Source: Microbacterium schleiferi (GTDB lineage Bacteria > Actinomycetota > Actinomycetes > Actinomycetales > Microbacteriaceae). From it: a DNA stretch of 64,000 bases. A program made the position numbers and the translations under genes. Of this stretch, positions 1 through 9,564 are shown one piece after another (positions within the stretch are counted from its first letter, which is position 1; the number at the start of each line of letters is the position of its first letter). A model generated the notes under the pieces. It was not told the DNA's origin and ran no database searches. It worked only from the letters and a program-made list of their open reading frames with translations. The stretch is taken from assembly GCF_020781975.1 (NCBI RefSeq), contig NZ_JAJGNI010000007.1, forward strand, positions 162,887-226,886, read 5' to 3'.

Positions 1-1278
1 ATGGATCAGCAGCAACTCGTACGCAGCGCAGAGGCAGTGGCTGCCCTGGTCGAAGGCACGGGAGTGTTCGATGCCGTGACCATCAAGCGGGCAGCGATTC
101 CCGGCACGGAGGAGTTCGGGCAGCCTGCCGTGCTCGCGACACGTGCAGCGAGGAACGGTCGCCCGACCGTCCTGCTGTACGCCCATCACGACGTCCAGCC
201 CGTCGGTGACGAGGCGCTGTGGGAGACCCCGCCGTTCCAACCCACGGTTCGGGAGGGCCGGCTCTACGGTCGTGGCGCCGCCGACGACAAGGCCGGGATC
301 ATGGCGCACATCGGTGCGATCCGTGCACTTGTCGAGGCGCTGGGTCCCGACTTCGACCTCGGTCTCGCCCTGTTCATCGAGGGGGAGGAGGAGTACGGCT
401 CGCGCTCGTTCGCGCAGTTCCTCAGCGACAACGCCGACGCGCTTCGCGCCGATGTGATCGTTGTCGCGGACTCGGGCAACTGGGACGACCGAACCCCCGG
501 GTTGACGGTCTCGCTGCGCGGCAACGCGCGCTTCTCGATGCGGGTGCGCACGCTCGATCACGCATCCCACTCGGGAATGTTCGGGGGAGCGGTGCCCGAC
601 GCCATGCTCGCCACGGTCACGCTGCTGGCCACGCTCTGGGACGCCGACGGATCGGTCGGCGTCGAGGGCCTGAGCTCGCGCGAGGCCGAGACCCCTGAGT
701 ACAGCGAGAGCACCCTGCGCTCGGAGACGGGCCTGCTCGACGGGGTGAGCCCGATCGGCGCGGGATCGATCATCGGGCGGATCTGGAACAAGCCGTCGGT
801 CACCGTGATCGGCATCGACGCCACCGATGTCGCCTCGGCCTCCAACACGCTCGCTCCGGAGGTGACCGTCGTCATCAGCGCGCGCGTCGCGCCCGGGCAG
901 TCCGCGGCGGACGCCTACGCAGCGCTGAAGGCACACCTTCGCGCCCACGCGCCGTTCGGGGCTCGGCTGGAGTTCTTCGATGTCGACCTCGGCAACCCGT
1001 TCCTCGTCGACACGACAGGATGGGCGGTCCAGGATGCCCGCGAGGCACTCACCGAGGGGTACGGCGTCGATCCGGTCGATATCGGGGTGGGCGGATCGAT
1101 CCCGTTCATCGCGGACCTGGTCCGCGAGTTCCCGGGCGCGCAGATCCTGGTCACGGGTGTGGAGGATCCGCACTCCCGGGCGCACAGTCCCAACGAGTCA
1201 CTCCACCTCGAGACCTTCCGGCATGCGCTGATCTCCGAGGCGCTGCTGCTGGAGAAGCTGGACGCGCGCACGCTCTGA
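1..1278 (+). CDS. M20 family dipeptidase (5' end outside window)
   Basis: Cytosolic zinc metallopeptidase of the M20/M28 dipeptidase type, which trims di- and oligopeptides. Visible metal-site motifs are HHDVQP near residue 62, GRGAADDKAG at 90-99 and the catalytic EGEEEYGS at 127-134, with the C-terminal HSPNES His motif near the end. The first visible residues already lie in the conserved SAEAVAALV helix that in relatives follows 35-45 further residues, so the ATG at base 1 is probably internal and the gene is cut by the window edge. Substrate cannot be told from sequence. The family call is secure; the start is not. Confidence 0.88.
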   Translation: MDQQQLVRSAEAVAALVEGTGVFDAVTIKRAAIPGTEEFGQPAVLATRAARNGRPTVLLYAHHDVQPVGDEALWETPPFQPTVREGRLYGRGAADDKAGIMAHIGAIRALVEALGPDFDLGLALFIEGEEEYGSRSFAQFLSDNADALRADVIVVADSGNWDDRTPGLTVSLRGNARFSMRVRTLDHASHSGMFGGAVPDAMLATVTLLATLWDADGSVGVEGLSSREAETPEYSESTLRSETGLLDGVSPIGAGSIIGRIWNKPSVTVIGIDATDVASASNTLAPEVTVVISARVAPGQSAADAYAALKAHLRAHAPFGARLEFFDVDLGNPFLVDTTGWAVQDAREALTEGYGVDPVDIGVGGSIPFIADLVREFPGAQILVTGVEDPHSRAHSPNESLHLETFRHALISEALLLEKLDARTL

Positions 1279-1363
1279 CCCGCCCGCATTTCCGCCGTCC
1301 TCGCCGAGAGCGGGCGTAGAATTTCAGCATCCGCCCCGACGGCTTCAGCCGATAAGGAGAGTC

Positions 1364-1729
1364 ATGACCGACACCGCACTGACCACGGACCAGACCGCCC
1401 GCGAGCACGGCGTCGCGCTCACCGACGCCGCCGCCGCAAAAGTCAAGAACCTGCTCGACCAGGAGGGCCGCGATGACCTCCGTCTCCGCGTGGCTGTCCA
1501 GCCCGGCGGATGCAGCGGACTCATCTACCAGCTGTACTTCGACGAGCGGTATCTCGACGGAGACAAGACCGTCGACTTCGAGGGCGTGGAAGTCATCGTC
1601 GACGACATGAGCGTCCCGTACCTGGACGGCGCAACCATCGACTTCAAGGACACGATCTCGGAGCAGGGCTTCACGATCGACAACCCGAACGCGCAGGGCA
1701 GCTGCGCGTGCGGTGACAGCTTCCACTGA
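1364..1729 (+). CDS. erpA: Iron-sulfur cluster insertion protein ErpA/HesB type
   Basis: A-type Fe-S carrier (121 aa) that hands clusters to apoproteins. The three ligand cysteines are present: Cys50 in GGCSG and Cys114/Cys116 in SCACG near the C-terminus. A good ribosome site (aaggaga) sits a few bases before the ATG. It lies directly upstream of the cytochrome oxidase genes and on the same strand, which fits a supply role for Fe-S proteins such as the Rieske subunit QcrA, although a 138-base gap separates it from ctaC and suggests its own transcript. Confidence 0.93.
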   Translation: MTDTALTTDQTAREHGVALTDAAAAKVKNLLDQEGRDDLRLRVAVQPGGCSGLIYQLYFDERYLDGDKTVDFEGVEVIVDDMSVPYLDGATIDFKDTISEQGFTIDNPNAQGSCACGDSFH

Positions 1730-1867
1730 CCCAGAAGCTTCAGCCTGCGAGAAGGCCGACCTTCAGTATCCCGAAAGTGCGTGGATGCTGAGTGGTTGGC
1801 CTCAAGCAGGTGTGAGCTTGCCCTAGACTGACCACAGTCACACTTCGCAACGTGGAAAGGTGCGCCT

Positions 1868-2779
1868 GTGCCATCCAAACGCCGACTCCGCTGGGTTCTT
1901 CTTCCGGTTGGTGCCGCCGCGGCCCTGGTGCTCGCAGGATGTACGCCGACGGAGCTGAACGGATTCCTTCCCGGCTTCGTCGAAGACGGAACTCCTGCGA
2001 CCAACCACACCGAGATGATCTCGGGACTGTGGGTCAACTCGTGGATCGTGCTGCTGGCTGTCGGCGTCATCACGTGGGCGCTCATGGGGTGGGCCGCGAT
2101 CGCCTACCGTCGCCGTAAGGGCCAGACCGGCCTGCCCGTGCAGCTGCGGTACAACATGCCGATCGAGATCTTCTACACGATCGTGCCGTTCATCCTCGTG
2201 ATCGGTTTCTTCGCCTTCACGGCGCGGGACCAGGCGATCATCGAGACGCAGTACGAAGACCCGGACGTGTCGATCACCGCGATCGGCAAGCAGTGGGCGT
2301 GGGACTTCCAGTACAACGGTGACGAGGAAGACAACTCCGACGCCGTCTGGACGATGGGTATTCAGGCCCAGCCCGACAAGGCCGGCAACATCGACCAGGA
2401 GGCGCTGCCGACGCTGTACCTGCCGGTCGACCAGACCGTGCAGATCAAACTGCAGTCGCGGGATGTCATCCACTCGTTCTGGGTCGTCGACTTCCTCTAC
2501 AAGAAGGACATGTACATCGGGAAGGACAACTACTGGTCCTTCACTCCGACCCGTGAGGGCACCTACGCAGGCCGCTGTGCGGAACTGTGCGGTGAGTACC
2601 ACTCGATGATGCTCTTCACCGTCCAGGTCGTGAGCGCCGACGAGTACGAGGACTACCTCGCAAGTCTCGAGGCAAAGGGTCAGACCGGCGACATCAACGA
2701 CGCATACGACCGCCTGCAGAACACGCCGAACGATCCCACGGATCCCTCGGTCCAGCAGTCAGATGAGGGGAACGAGTGA
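1868..2779 (+). CDS. ctaC: Cytochrome c oxidase subunit II (aa3 type)
   Basis: Subunit II of the aa3 oxidase (303 aa), a membrane-anchored lipoprotein that accepts electrons from the di-heme QcrC through its CuA centre. GTG start; lipobox LAGC with Cys25; membrane helices about 53-80 and 100-118; CuA ligands His202, Cys237, Glu239, Cys241, His245 and Met248 in the C-terminal cupredoxin domain. Its TGA overlaps the ctaD start, so the two are translationally coupled. Complete and typical of actinobacteria. Confidence 0.97.
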   Translation: MPSKRRLRWVLLPVGAAAALVLAGCTPTELNGFLPGFVEDGTPATNHTEMISGLWVNSWIVLLAVGVITWALMGWAAIAYRRRKGQTGLPVQLRYNMPIEIFYTIVPFILVIGFFAFTARDQAIIETQYEDPDVSITAIGKQWAWDFQYNGDEEDNSDAVWTMGIQAQPDKAGNIDQEALPTLYLPVDQTVQIKLQSRDVIHSFWVVDFLYKKDMYIGKDNYWSFTPTREGTYAGRCAELCGEYHSMMLFTVQVVSADEYEDYLASLEAKGQTGDINDAYDRLQNTPNDPTDPSVQQSDEGNE

Positions 2780-4545
2780 TGGCCACCACGCTGCCGCTTC
2801 AGGACGCGGACTCGTCGCGCCCGCGCACTCTCCCGGCACGGCAGGCGGCGCTGATGTCGTCGTCGCGTGTCGAGCAGAAGGGCAACATCGTCGTCAAGTG
2901 GATCACCTCCACTGACCACAAGACGATCGGGTACATGTACCTGATCGCTTCGTTCCTGTTCTTCCTGCTCGGCGGTGTGATGGCGCTCATCATCCGTGCG
3001 GAGCTGTTCGAACCCGGCATGCAGGTGCTGCCCACGAAGGAGCAGTACAACCAGTTGTTCACGATGCACGGCACGATCATGCTGCTGATGTTCGCGACTC
3101 CGCTGTTCGCCGGGTTTGCGAACGCCATTCTTCCCCTGCAGCTCGGTGCCCCCGACGTCGCGTTCCCCCGCCTGAACGCCTTCGCGTTCTGGCTCTTCCT
3201 GTTCGGCTCGATCATCGCGATCTCCGGCTTCCTCACCCCGCAGGGTGCGGCCGCGTTCGGGTGGTTCGCCTACCAACCGCTGGCGAACGCGAGCTTCTCA
3301 CCGGGGGTCGGCGGCAATCTCTGGATGCTCGGCCTCGGCATGAGCGGTTTCGGCACGATCCTCGGAGCCGTCAACTTCATCACGACCGTGATCACGATGC
3401 GCGCCCCCGGCATGACGATGTGGCGGATGCCGATCTTCAGCTGGAACACGCTGGTGACCAGCATCCTGATCCTCATGGCCTTCCCGGTGCTGGCCGCCGC
3501 GATCTTCGCCGCCGCCGCCGACCGCGTGCTCGGTGCGCACATCTACGACCCACAGAACGGGGGCGTGCTGCTGTGGCAGCACCTGTTCTGGTTCTTCGGT
3601 CACCCCGAGGTGTACATCATCGCGCTGCCGTTCTTCGGCATCGTGTCCGAGATCTTCCCGGTCTTCAGCCGCAAGCCGATCTTCGGTTACAAGACGCTCG
3701 TGTACGCGACGATCGCGATCGCCGCTCTCTCGGTCGCTGTGTGGGCGCACCACATGTACGTCACCGGCTCGGTGCTGCTGCCGTTCTTCGCCCTGATGAC
3801 GATGCTGATCGCGGTGCCCACCGGCGTGAAGATCTTCAACTGGATCGGAACGATGTGGCGCGGCTCGGTGACGTTCGAGACCCCGATGATCTTCTCGCTC
3901 GGCTTCCTCGTGTCGTTCGTCTTCGGTGGTCTGACCGGCGTCATCCTCGCCTCGCCGCCGCTGGACTTCGCCCTGTCGGACTCGTACTTCGTCGTCGCCC
4001 ACTTCCACTACGTGGTCTTCGGCACCGTCGTGTTCGCGATGTTCGCCGGCTTCTACTTCTGGTGGCCCAAGTGGACCGGCCGCATGCTCAACGAGCGCCT
4101 CGGTTACGTTCACTTCTGGTTGCTGTTCATCGGTTTCCACATGACGTTCCTCGTCCAGCACTGGTTGGGCGTCGAGGGCATGGTCCGCCGATACGCCGAC
4201 TACGCGGAAGCCGACGGATTCACCTGGCAGAACCAGCTCTCTACCGTCGGGTCGATGATTCTCGCTGTCTCGATGATTCCGTTCCTCTTGAACGTGTGGA
4301 TCACCGCTCGCAAGGCGCCAAAGGTCACGGTCAACGATCCGTGGGGCTATGGTGGTTCGCTCGAGTGGGCTACGTCGTGCCCGCCGCCGCGACACAACTT
4401 CACATCGATCCCGCGCATCCGTAGCGAGCGTCCGGCATTCGACCTGAACCACCCCGAGGCTGCGCCGATGACGGTCGGTGTCGGCCCGGCCAAGGATGCT
4501 CCACACACACCGGTTGTCGATCTTGCCGATGGGAAGGTGAAGTAG
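2779..4545 (+). CDS. ctaD: Cytochrome c oxidase subunit I
   Basis: Catalytic subunit of the aa3 oxidase; binds heme a, heme a3 and CuB and reduces O2 to water while pumping protons. Twelve-helix protein (588 aa) with the heme a His in FTMHGTIM, the CuB His/cross-linked Tyr segment in [12 protein letters not shown], the His pair in WAHHMYVTG, and [10 protein letters not shown]. The ATG at 2779 shares one base with the ctaC stop (an in-frame GTG at 2776 is an alternative start). A gagggg ribosome site lies inside the ctaC tail. ctaF follows three bases after the stop. Confidence 0.97.
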   Translation: MATTLPLQDADSSRPRTLPARQAALMSSSRVEQKGNIVVKWITSTDHKTIGYMYLIASFLFFLLGGVMALIIRAELFEPGMQVLPTKEQYNQLFTMHGTIMLLMFATPLFAGFANAILPLQLGAPDVAFPRLNAFAFWLFLFGSIIAISGFLTPQGAAAFGWFAYQPLANASFSPGVGGNLWMLGLGMSGFGTILGAVNFITTVITMRAPGMTMWRMPIFSWNTLVTSILILMAFPVLAAAIFAAAADRVLGAHIYDPQNGGVLLWQHLFWFFGHPEVYIIALPFFGIVSEIFPVFSRKPIFGYKTLVYATIAIAALSVAVWAHHMYVTGSVLLPFFALMTMLIAVPTGVKIFNWIGTMWRGSVTFETPMIFSLGFLVSFVFGGLTGVILASPPLDFALSDSYFVVAHFHYVVFGTVVFAMFAGFYFWWPKWTGRMLNERLGYVHFWLLFIGFHMTFLVQHWLGVEGMVRRYADYAEADGFTWQNQLSTVGSMILAVSMIPFLLNVWITARKAPKVTVNDPWGYGGSLEWATSCPPPRHNFTSIPRIRSERPAFDLNHPEAAPMTVGVGPAKDAPHTPVVDLADGKVK

Positions 4546-4548
4546 TCC

Positions 4549-4965
4549 ATGCGCACCAATGTGTCGCTGTGGTGGATCCTCACGGGCTTCTTCGCTCTCG
4601 TTGCGATCGCGTACACCGTCTGGAGCGTCATCTGGTATGGCAACCTCGAGTGGGTTGGCACCGTCGCCCTGTTCTTCACCGCTCTGATGGGTGCACTCAT
4701 CGGGTTCTACACCGGCGCCGTTCACCGCGCGCAGGGTGGTGAACTGCCGGAGGACGTTCTCACAGCGGACATCGACGACGGTGACCCCGAGATCGGTGAG
4801 TTCAGTCCCTGGTCCTGGTGGCCCCTCGTCCTCGCATCTTCGGCCGCTGTCGCCATCATCGGGCTCGCGGTCGGCGCGTGGATGGTGCCCATCGGCCTCG
4901 GTATCTTCGTCGTCGCGATCATCGGCTGGGTCTACGAGTACTACCGCGGCTACTTCGCCCGCTAG
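4549..4965 (+). CDS. ctaF: Actinobacterial cytochrome c oxidase subunit IV
   Basis: Small accessory subunit of the aa3 oxidase (138 aa), specific to actinobacteria, needed for assembly or stability of the bcc-aa3 supercomplex. Four predicted membrane helices (about 7-27, 35-55, 84-107, 109-130) with a short acidic loop around 65-80. It starts three bases after ctaD and closes the ctaC-ctaD-ctaF operon. The next gene is on the opposite strand. Confidence 0.93.
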   Translation: MRTNVSLWWILTGFFALVAIAYTVWSVIWYGNLEWVGTVALFFTALMGALIGFYTGAVHRAQGGELPEDVLTADIDDGDPEIGEFSPWSWWPLVLASSAAVAIIGLAVGAWMVPIGLGIFVVAIIGWVYEYYRGYFAR

Positions 4966-5032
4966 GTTCCCGCTTCGCCGGCTAGGCCCTGCGTCCGTCC
5001 CCTCGCTGCGCGCTCTCCGTTGAGAGCCCTGA

Positions 5033-5947
5033 TTAGCGGGAGCGTTGGACGAGGAGCACGCCGCCGATCACGATGAACGCGCCGATGAGCTCGTTCAGCG
5101 TGAACCGTTCGCCGAGCACGATGATGCCGAGCGCCACTCCGACCACCGGAATCACATACGTGACGGTCGACGCACCGACGGCGCCCCACTCGGTGACAAC
5201 GCGCGTGTTCCAGACGTAGACGATCCCGGTTCCCAGACATCCGAGGGCGACGAGCGCGAGGACCGGGGCCGGGGCCCAGGCTACCGGCGAGAGACCGATG
5301 ACGGGGAGCAGAGCCAGGGCGAGCACCCCTGCCACCGCCATCTGTGTCGACGCGATCGTCACGCTGTCGTGGGTGTGGGTCCCCGTGATGAAGCGCCGCA
5401 TCCAGCCGAGAGCGATGCCGTACGAGGCGGTGGCACCCAGACAAGCGAGCTGCGCGGGAAGAGATGCGGCGAACTCTGCGGAGGAGACGACATCCCACAC
5501 GCCCATGACGATCGCGACACCGATAGCTCCGATGATCACCCCGACCAGGCGTCGTGCCGTCATCCGTTCGCTGGGGAGCACGACGACGGCCACCAGTGTC
5601 GTCCACAACGGTGTGGTCGCGTTCAGGATGGCCGACAGCCCGGATGGCAGGCTCTGAGCAGCCCAGGCGAAGAGCAGAAACGGCAGAAGGCAGAAGAAGA
5701 CCGCCACGACGATCATGTGCACCCACAGGCGGCCTTCGCGCGGCCACCGTCGACGCGTGAGTGCCATGATCGTGGCGAGCGTGACAGAGCCCAGGATGAT
5801 GCGTCCCAGAGCCACCTGAGCAGGGTCGAAGGAGTCAACCGCAACCTTCATGAAGAGGAAACTCGCTCCCCACACCAGCGACAGCGCCGCGAACATGAGG
5901 ACCACGGTGCTGGAGCGCGCTGGCGCGAGAGTCGGCGACGAGGACAC
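5033..5947 (-). CDS. EamA/DMT family transporter
   Basis: Ten-helix drug/metabolite transporter (about 304 aa) with two EamA repeats: the first begins at SLVWGASFLFMKVAV, the second after about residue 155. Substrate unknown; relatives export amino acids or metabolites. A TAGCGT -10 box lies seven bases before the GTG at 5947, so I prefer this leaderless start over the in-frame GTG three codons upstream at 5956, which overlaps the -10. It sits between the two halves of the respiratory cluster with no obvious functional link. Confidence 0.88.
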   Translation of the reverse strand: MSSSPTLAPARSSTVVLMFAALSLVWGASFLFMKVAVDSFDPAQVALGRIILGSVTLATIMALTRRRWPREGRLWVHMIVVAVFFCLLPFLLFAWAAQSLPSGLSAILNATTPLWTTLVAVVVLPSERMTARRLVGVIIGAIGVAIVMGVWDVVSSAEFAASLPAQLACLGATASYGIALGWMRRFITGTHTHDSVTIASTQMAVAGVLALALLPVIGLSPVAWAPAPVLALVALGCLGTGIVYVWNTRVVTEWGAVGASTVTYVIPVVGVALGIIVLGERFTLNELIGAFIVIGGVLLVQRSR

Positions 5948-5954
5948 GACGGTC

Positions 5955-5960
5955 ACGCTA
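5955..5960 (-). promoter_or_regulatory. -10 box of leaderless DMT transporter transcript
   Basis: TAGCGT on the minus strand, seven bases upstream of the GTG at 5947. The spacing matches the other leaderless starts in this window and decides the start codon. Confidence 0.5.
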
Positions 5961-6004
5961 CTCGCCGGGGCGGCCAGGGCACTGGCGGGAATCGGACCCC
6001 TCGT

Positions 6005-6409
6005 TCACCGGCGCACGACCATCACGAGCGGGTCGAACTCGCGGGGGAGCGGACCGTCATCGTTCTCGGTCGGCTGGCCTTCCCGTGCCCAGTATTCGAA
6101 CCCCCCGATCATCTCCTTGACCGCGTAGCCGAGCTTTGCGAACTCGAGCGCTCCCTTGACGCCGGCGTTGCAGCCCGGGCTCCAGCAGTACACGACGACA
6201 GTGGCGTCCGGGGCAATCTCGCGCGGGGCGCGCTCCGCGATCTCGCGGTAGGGCATATGGATCGCGCCGGTGATGCGTCCCTGGCGCCAGGCGTCGACGC
6301 CGCGCACATCGACGAGCACGATGTCTTCTCCGGCCTTCTGAGCGGCGTACACGTCCGACGGATCGGTCTCGTGGGCGAGGCGGGTGGCGAAGAAGTCTGC
6401 GCTGCTCAT
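6005..6409 (-). CDS. Single-domain rhodanese-like sulfurtransferase
   Basis: Cytosolic rhodanese domain protein (134 aa). The domain covers nearly the whole chain: LVDVRG near residue 33, and the active loop CWSPGC near 74-79, in which the first Cys is the expected persulfide carrier. The second Cys in the loop is unusual for a plain thiosulfate sulfurtransferase and could form a disulfide with it. TAGTGT lies seven bases before the ATG, so the message is probably leaderless. Partner and substrate are unknown. Confidence 0.85.
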   Translation of the reverse strand: MSSADFFATRLAHETDPSDVYAAQKAGEDIVLVDVRGVDAWRQGRITGAIHMPYREIAERAPREIAPDATVVVYCWSPGCNAGVKGALEFAKLGYAVKEMIGGFEYWAREGQPTENDDGPLPREFDPLVMVVRR

Positions 6410-6416
6410 GATGCCG

Positions 6417-6422
6417 ACACTA
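6417..6422 (-). promoter_or_regulatory. -10 box of leaderless rhodanese transcript
   Basis: TAGTGT on the minus strand, seven bases before the ATG at 6409. Confidence 0.5.
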
Positions 6423-6520
6423 GAGGCAAGTCATGACATTGAGAGCGCCGCAGGCACCCTCCTGCGGCCACGTTTCGGCCGGATCCTGCCATTGCCCGCT
6501 GCAGTGAGATGCGGGCAACG

Positions 6521-6556
6521 GCGCGGGCCCGACATCCGTGGATGCCGGGCCCGCGC
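6521..6556 (-). terminator. Strong hairpin downstream of qcrB
   Basis: Seventeen-base-pair GC-rich inverted repeat (arms 6521-6537 and 6540-6556, one mismatch, two-base loop) 16 bases past the qcrB stop. No T-tract is visible, as is common in high-GC actinobacteria. Two smaller hairpins (6447-6468 and about 6493-6517) follow, so the gap between qcrB and the rhodanese promoter is packed with structure. Confidence 0.65.
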
Positions 6557-6572
6557 ACTGGTTGATTCGGGA

Positions 6573-8447
6573 CTACTTCGTGTCGCCGCTGGGGTGAACG
6601 TCGTCGTCAGGATCGACATCCGTGTTCGACGTGCCCTTATCGGCAGCCGTGTTCTCCACGACTTCGTCAGTGACGATCACGTTCGTCGGGCGAACAGCCG
6701 TCTCGGACTGCTTGCCGTCGGTGATCGGGTGGTGCGGAGCATCCGGAACCCCGGCGCGCTCGTGCATCGCCTGGATCTCGGCATCCTCCTGCTCGGCGAT
6801 GTGGTCGAGCTCGTGGTGCTGGTGCGAGAGCGCCTCGTCGACCTCGGCCTGCGTGACAGGAGCGAGGCGGTCTTCGAAGAACCAGCGCGACAGCGAGGCA
6901 CGGAAGTTCTGGTGCCACGGAATCTGCCCACGCGAGTTCGGACGAACGACCAGCGGCTCGTAGGTCTCGAAGTCCACGAGCTTCCAGCGCTCGTACTCGT
7001 CGACGGGCTGGTGAACCTCGATGTACTCACCACCGGGGAGGCGGACGATGCGGCCCGACTCGTAGCCGTGAAGGGCGATCTCGCGGTCCTTCTTCTGGAG
7101 CGCGATAGCGATGCGCTTCGTGACGAAGTAGGCGATGACCGGACCCACGAACAGCAGAGCCTGCAGCGTGTGGATGACACCCTCCATCGTCACCCAGAAG
7201 TGGGTGGCGATGATGTCGGAGGATGCCGCTGCCCACAGCACCGCGTAGAAGGTGACGCCGGCGGCGCCGATGGCGGTGCGGGTCGGGGCGTTGCGCGGAC
7301 GCTGCGCGATGTGGTGCTCGCGCTTGTCGCCGGTGATCCACGCCTCGATGAAGGGGTAGAGCGCGACCAGGGCGATGAAGAGCACCAGCACCGTGATCGG
7401 CAGGATGATGTTCCACGACCAGGTGTGATCCCAGAAGACCGTCTCGAGGTGCGGCGGCACGAGACGTAGCGCACCGTCGGCGAATCCGATGTACCAGTCA
7501 GGCTGGGTACCCGCAGACACCGGCGAGGGGTCATAGGGACCGTAGTTCCAGACCGGGTTGATCGTGAAGAGGGATGCGATCAGCACGATCACACCGAAGA
7601 CGATGAAGAAGAATCCACCCATCTTCGAGGCGTACACCGGGAGCATCGGGTAGCCCACGACGTTGTCGTTCGACCGGCCGGGGCCGGCGAACTGCGTGTG
7701 CTTGTTGATGATCATGAGGATCAGGTGTGCCGCGAGCAGCGCGACCAGGATCGCCGGCAGCAGCAGGATGTGCAGTGTGTACAGGCGTCCGACGATCTGC
7801 ATGCCGGGGAACTCGCCGCCGAACAGCAGGAACGAGGTCCAGGTGCCGATCAGCGGGATGCCCTTGATCATGCCGTCGATGATTCGGAGGCCATTGCCCG
7901 AGAGCAGGTCGTCGGGGAGCGAGTAGCCGGTGAAGCCCTCACCCATCGCGAGGACGAACAGCACGAAGCCGATCAGCCAGTTCAGTTCACGCGGCTTGCG
8001 GAACGCGCCGGTGAAGAACACTCGCAGCATGTGCACACCGATACCGGCGATGAACACGAGCGCTGCCCAGTGGTGGATCTGGCGCACCAGCAGACCGCCG
8101 CGGATGTCGAACGAGATCCGCAGGGTCGAGTCCAGCGCCGCCGACATCTCCACGCCACGCATCGGGATGTAGGCGCCCGTGTAGTGGGTGGGAACCATCG
8201 AGGCCTGGAAGAAGAACGTCAGGAACGTTCCCGAGAGCAGGACGACGACGAAGCTCCACAGCGCGATCTCACCGAGCATGAACGACCAGTGGTCGGGGAA
8301 GATCTTGCGACCGAGCTCTTTGACCAGTCCCGAGAGGCTGGTGCGCTCGTCGAGGTAGTTGGCGGTGGCGCCGACGAATCGGCCGCCGAGCGGCTTTTCT
8401 CTGGTGGTACCGACGGCCGTCTCGTCAGTAGCGGTGGCGGTGCTCAA
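6573..8447 (-). CDS. qcrB: Cytochrome bc1 complex cytochrome b subunit
   Basis: Membrane core of complex III (624 aa): oxidises menaquinol at the Qp site and carries two b hemes. Heme ligand His pairs are His125/His139 (QIHHWAALVF) and His226/His241 (TLHILLL...AAHLIL). Eight or nine helices lie in residues 60-460; the last 160 residues are hydrophilic, with a His- and acid-rich tail, making it longer than the roughly 540-550 residues usual for actinobacterial QcrB. The start overlaps qcrA by four bases (ATGA). Last gene of the ctaE-qcrC-qcrA-qcrB operon. Confidence 0.96.
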   Translation of the reverse strand: MSTATATDETAVGTTREKPLGGRFVGATANYLDERTSLSGLVKELGRKIFPDHWSFMLGEIALWSFVVVLLSGTFLTFFFQASMVPTHYTGAYIPMRGVEMSAALDSTLRISFDIRGGLLVRQIHHWAALVFIAGIGVHMLRVFFTGAFRKPRELNWLIGFVLFVLAMGEGFTGYSLPDDLLSGNGLRIIDGMIKGIPLIGTWTSFLLFGGEFPGMQIVGRLYTLHILLLPAILVALLAAHLILMIINKHTQFAGPGRSNDNVVGYPMLPVYASKMGGFFFIVFGVIVLIASLFTINPVWNYGPYDPSPVSAGTQPDWYIGFADGALRLVPPHLETVFWDHTWSWNIILPITVLVLFIALVALYPFIEAWITGDKREHHIAQRPRNAPTRTAIGAAGVTFYAVLWAAASSDIIATHFWVTMEGVIHTLQALLFVGPVIAYFVTKRIAIALQKKDREIALHGYESGRIVRLPGGEYIEVHQPVDEYERWKLVDFETYEPLVVRPNSRGQIPWHQNFRASLSRWFFEDRLAPVTQAEVDEALSHQHHELDHIAEQEDAEIQAMHERAGVPDAPHHPITDGKQSETAVRPTNVIVTDEVVENTAADKGTSNTDVDPDDDVHPSGDTK

Positions 8448-9523
8448 TGGCGCTCCCAGAAGCTCGGGCCGACGGGTTCGGTGAAGTCGCTCTGCGCGAC
8501 GAGGTAACCCTCGTCATCCACTTCGATGGGCAGCTGCGGCAGCGGACGTGCTGCGGGCCCGAAGATGACCTTCGCGCCGTCCGAGACGTCGAACTGCGAC
8601 TGGTGGCAGGGGCAGAGCAGGTGGTGTGTCTGCTGCTCGTAGAGAGCCACGGGGCAGCCGACGTGGGTGCAGACCTTGGAGTAAGCGACGATGCCGTCGT
8701 ACGACCAGGTCGCCCGCTCAGGTGTTTCGGTGATCTGCTCGGGCAGCATGCGCACCAGCAGCACGATCGCCTTGGCCTTCTCTTCGAGGTAGCCCTCTTC
8801 GTGGCTGAGTTCGGCGAGCGGCTCGGGGATCACGTGCACCGCCGAGCCGAGAGTGACCTCGGATGCCTTGATCGGCGTGCCCTCGGGGTCCTTGGCCAGA
8901 CGCATGCCGGGCTTCCACATGGTGTGGCTGAGGAGGTACACCGGGTTGCCCGCGTTGGGGCGCTCGGGAGTGTTCTCGGGGGCAAGACCACGGAAGAGGG
9001 TGATCGCCGGAAGGATCGAGGCGATCAGGGCCGCGAAGAGGCCGCCGCGGATGACGGTGCGTCGTCCGAATCCTGACTCCTCGTTGGCGGCTTCGAAGAC
9101 GGCTACGGCGCCGGCACGCGTCGCGTCGGTGCCACGAGTGGGGTGGCGGGCCTCGGTGTGCTCCTTGTCGGACATCACCGCCTTGGACCAGTGGATCGCG
9201 GCGACACCAATAGCCAGCAGCGCGAGGGCGATGCCGAGGCCGATGAAGAGGTTGTTGTCGCGGATCGCCGGGATCTCGCCGCTCTCGATCGGGAAGATCA
9301 TGTAGGCGGCAACTGCCCACAGCGACCCGGCTACCGAGATGTAGAAGAGCGTGTAGATCGTGCGGACGGCGCGCTTCATCGCCGCCGGGTCCTTGTCGGT
9401 CATCCGCTCACGGTGCGGCGGAAGCTCGGGGTTACGCACGGGGTCGGTGACGGCGACGGCCGTTCCCGACGAGGGCTGGTACGACGCCCTGTCGAGGCCG
9501 TGCGGGTCGTCCTCGTGTGCCAT
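8444..9523 (-). CDS. qcrA: Rieske iron-sulfur subunit of the bc1 complex
   Basis: Actinobacterial QcrA (359 aa) that takes electrons from menaquinol and passes them to QcrC. Hydrophilic N-terminus, three membrane helices (about 53-77, 91-112, 158-180), then the Rieske fold with box 1 CTHVGC (285-290) and box 2 CPCH (304-307): cluster ligands Cys285, His287, Cys304, His307, disulfide Cys290/Cys306. Clear gaggag ribosome site. It has 41 bases to qcrC upstream and a 4-base overlap with qcrB. Confidence 0.97.
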   Translation of the reverse strand: MAHEDDPHGLDRASYQPSSGTAVAVTDPVRNPELPPHRERMTDKDPAAMKRAVRTIYTLFYISVAGSLWAVAAYMIFPIESGEIPAIRDNNLFIGLGIALALLAIGVAAIHWSKAVMSDKEHTEARHPTRGTDATRAGAVAVFEAANEESGFGRRTVIRGGLFAALIASILPAITLFRGLAPENTPERPNAGNPVYLLSHTMWKPGMRLAKDPEGTPIKASEVTLGSAVHVIPEPLAELSHEEGYLEEKAKAIVLLVRMLPEQITETPERATWSYDGIVAYSKVCTHVGCPVALYEQQTHHLLCPCHQSQFDVSDGAKVIFGPAARPLPQLPIEVDDEGYLVAQSDFTEPVGPSFWERH

Positions 9524-9564
9524 GGTGCTCCTCTAGCGTCTTGCTACGTATTCGGTATACGGGG

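Noticed and set aside
3298..4725. 475-codon open frame antisense to ctaD
   Set aside because: Low-complexity Arg/Glu/His/Asp translation typical of high-GC antisense frames; the sense strand is a certain gene.
5957..6004. Possible tRNA end (gcgggaatcggacc)
   Set aside because: Only resembles a T-arm edge; no acceptor or anticodon arms can be folded around it.
5045..6436. 463-codon rightward frame across the DMT transporter and rhodanese
   Set aside because: Spans two well-supported leftward genes and reads as Asp/His/Arg-rich noise.
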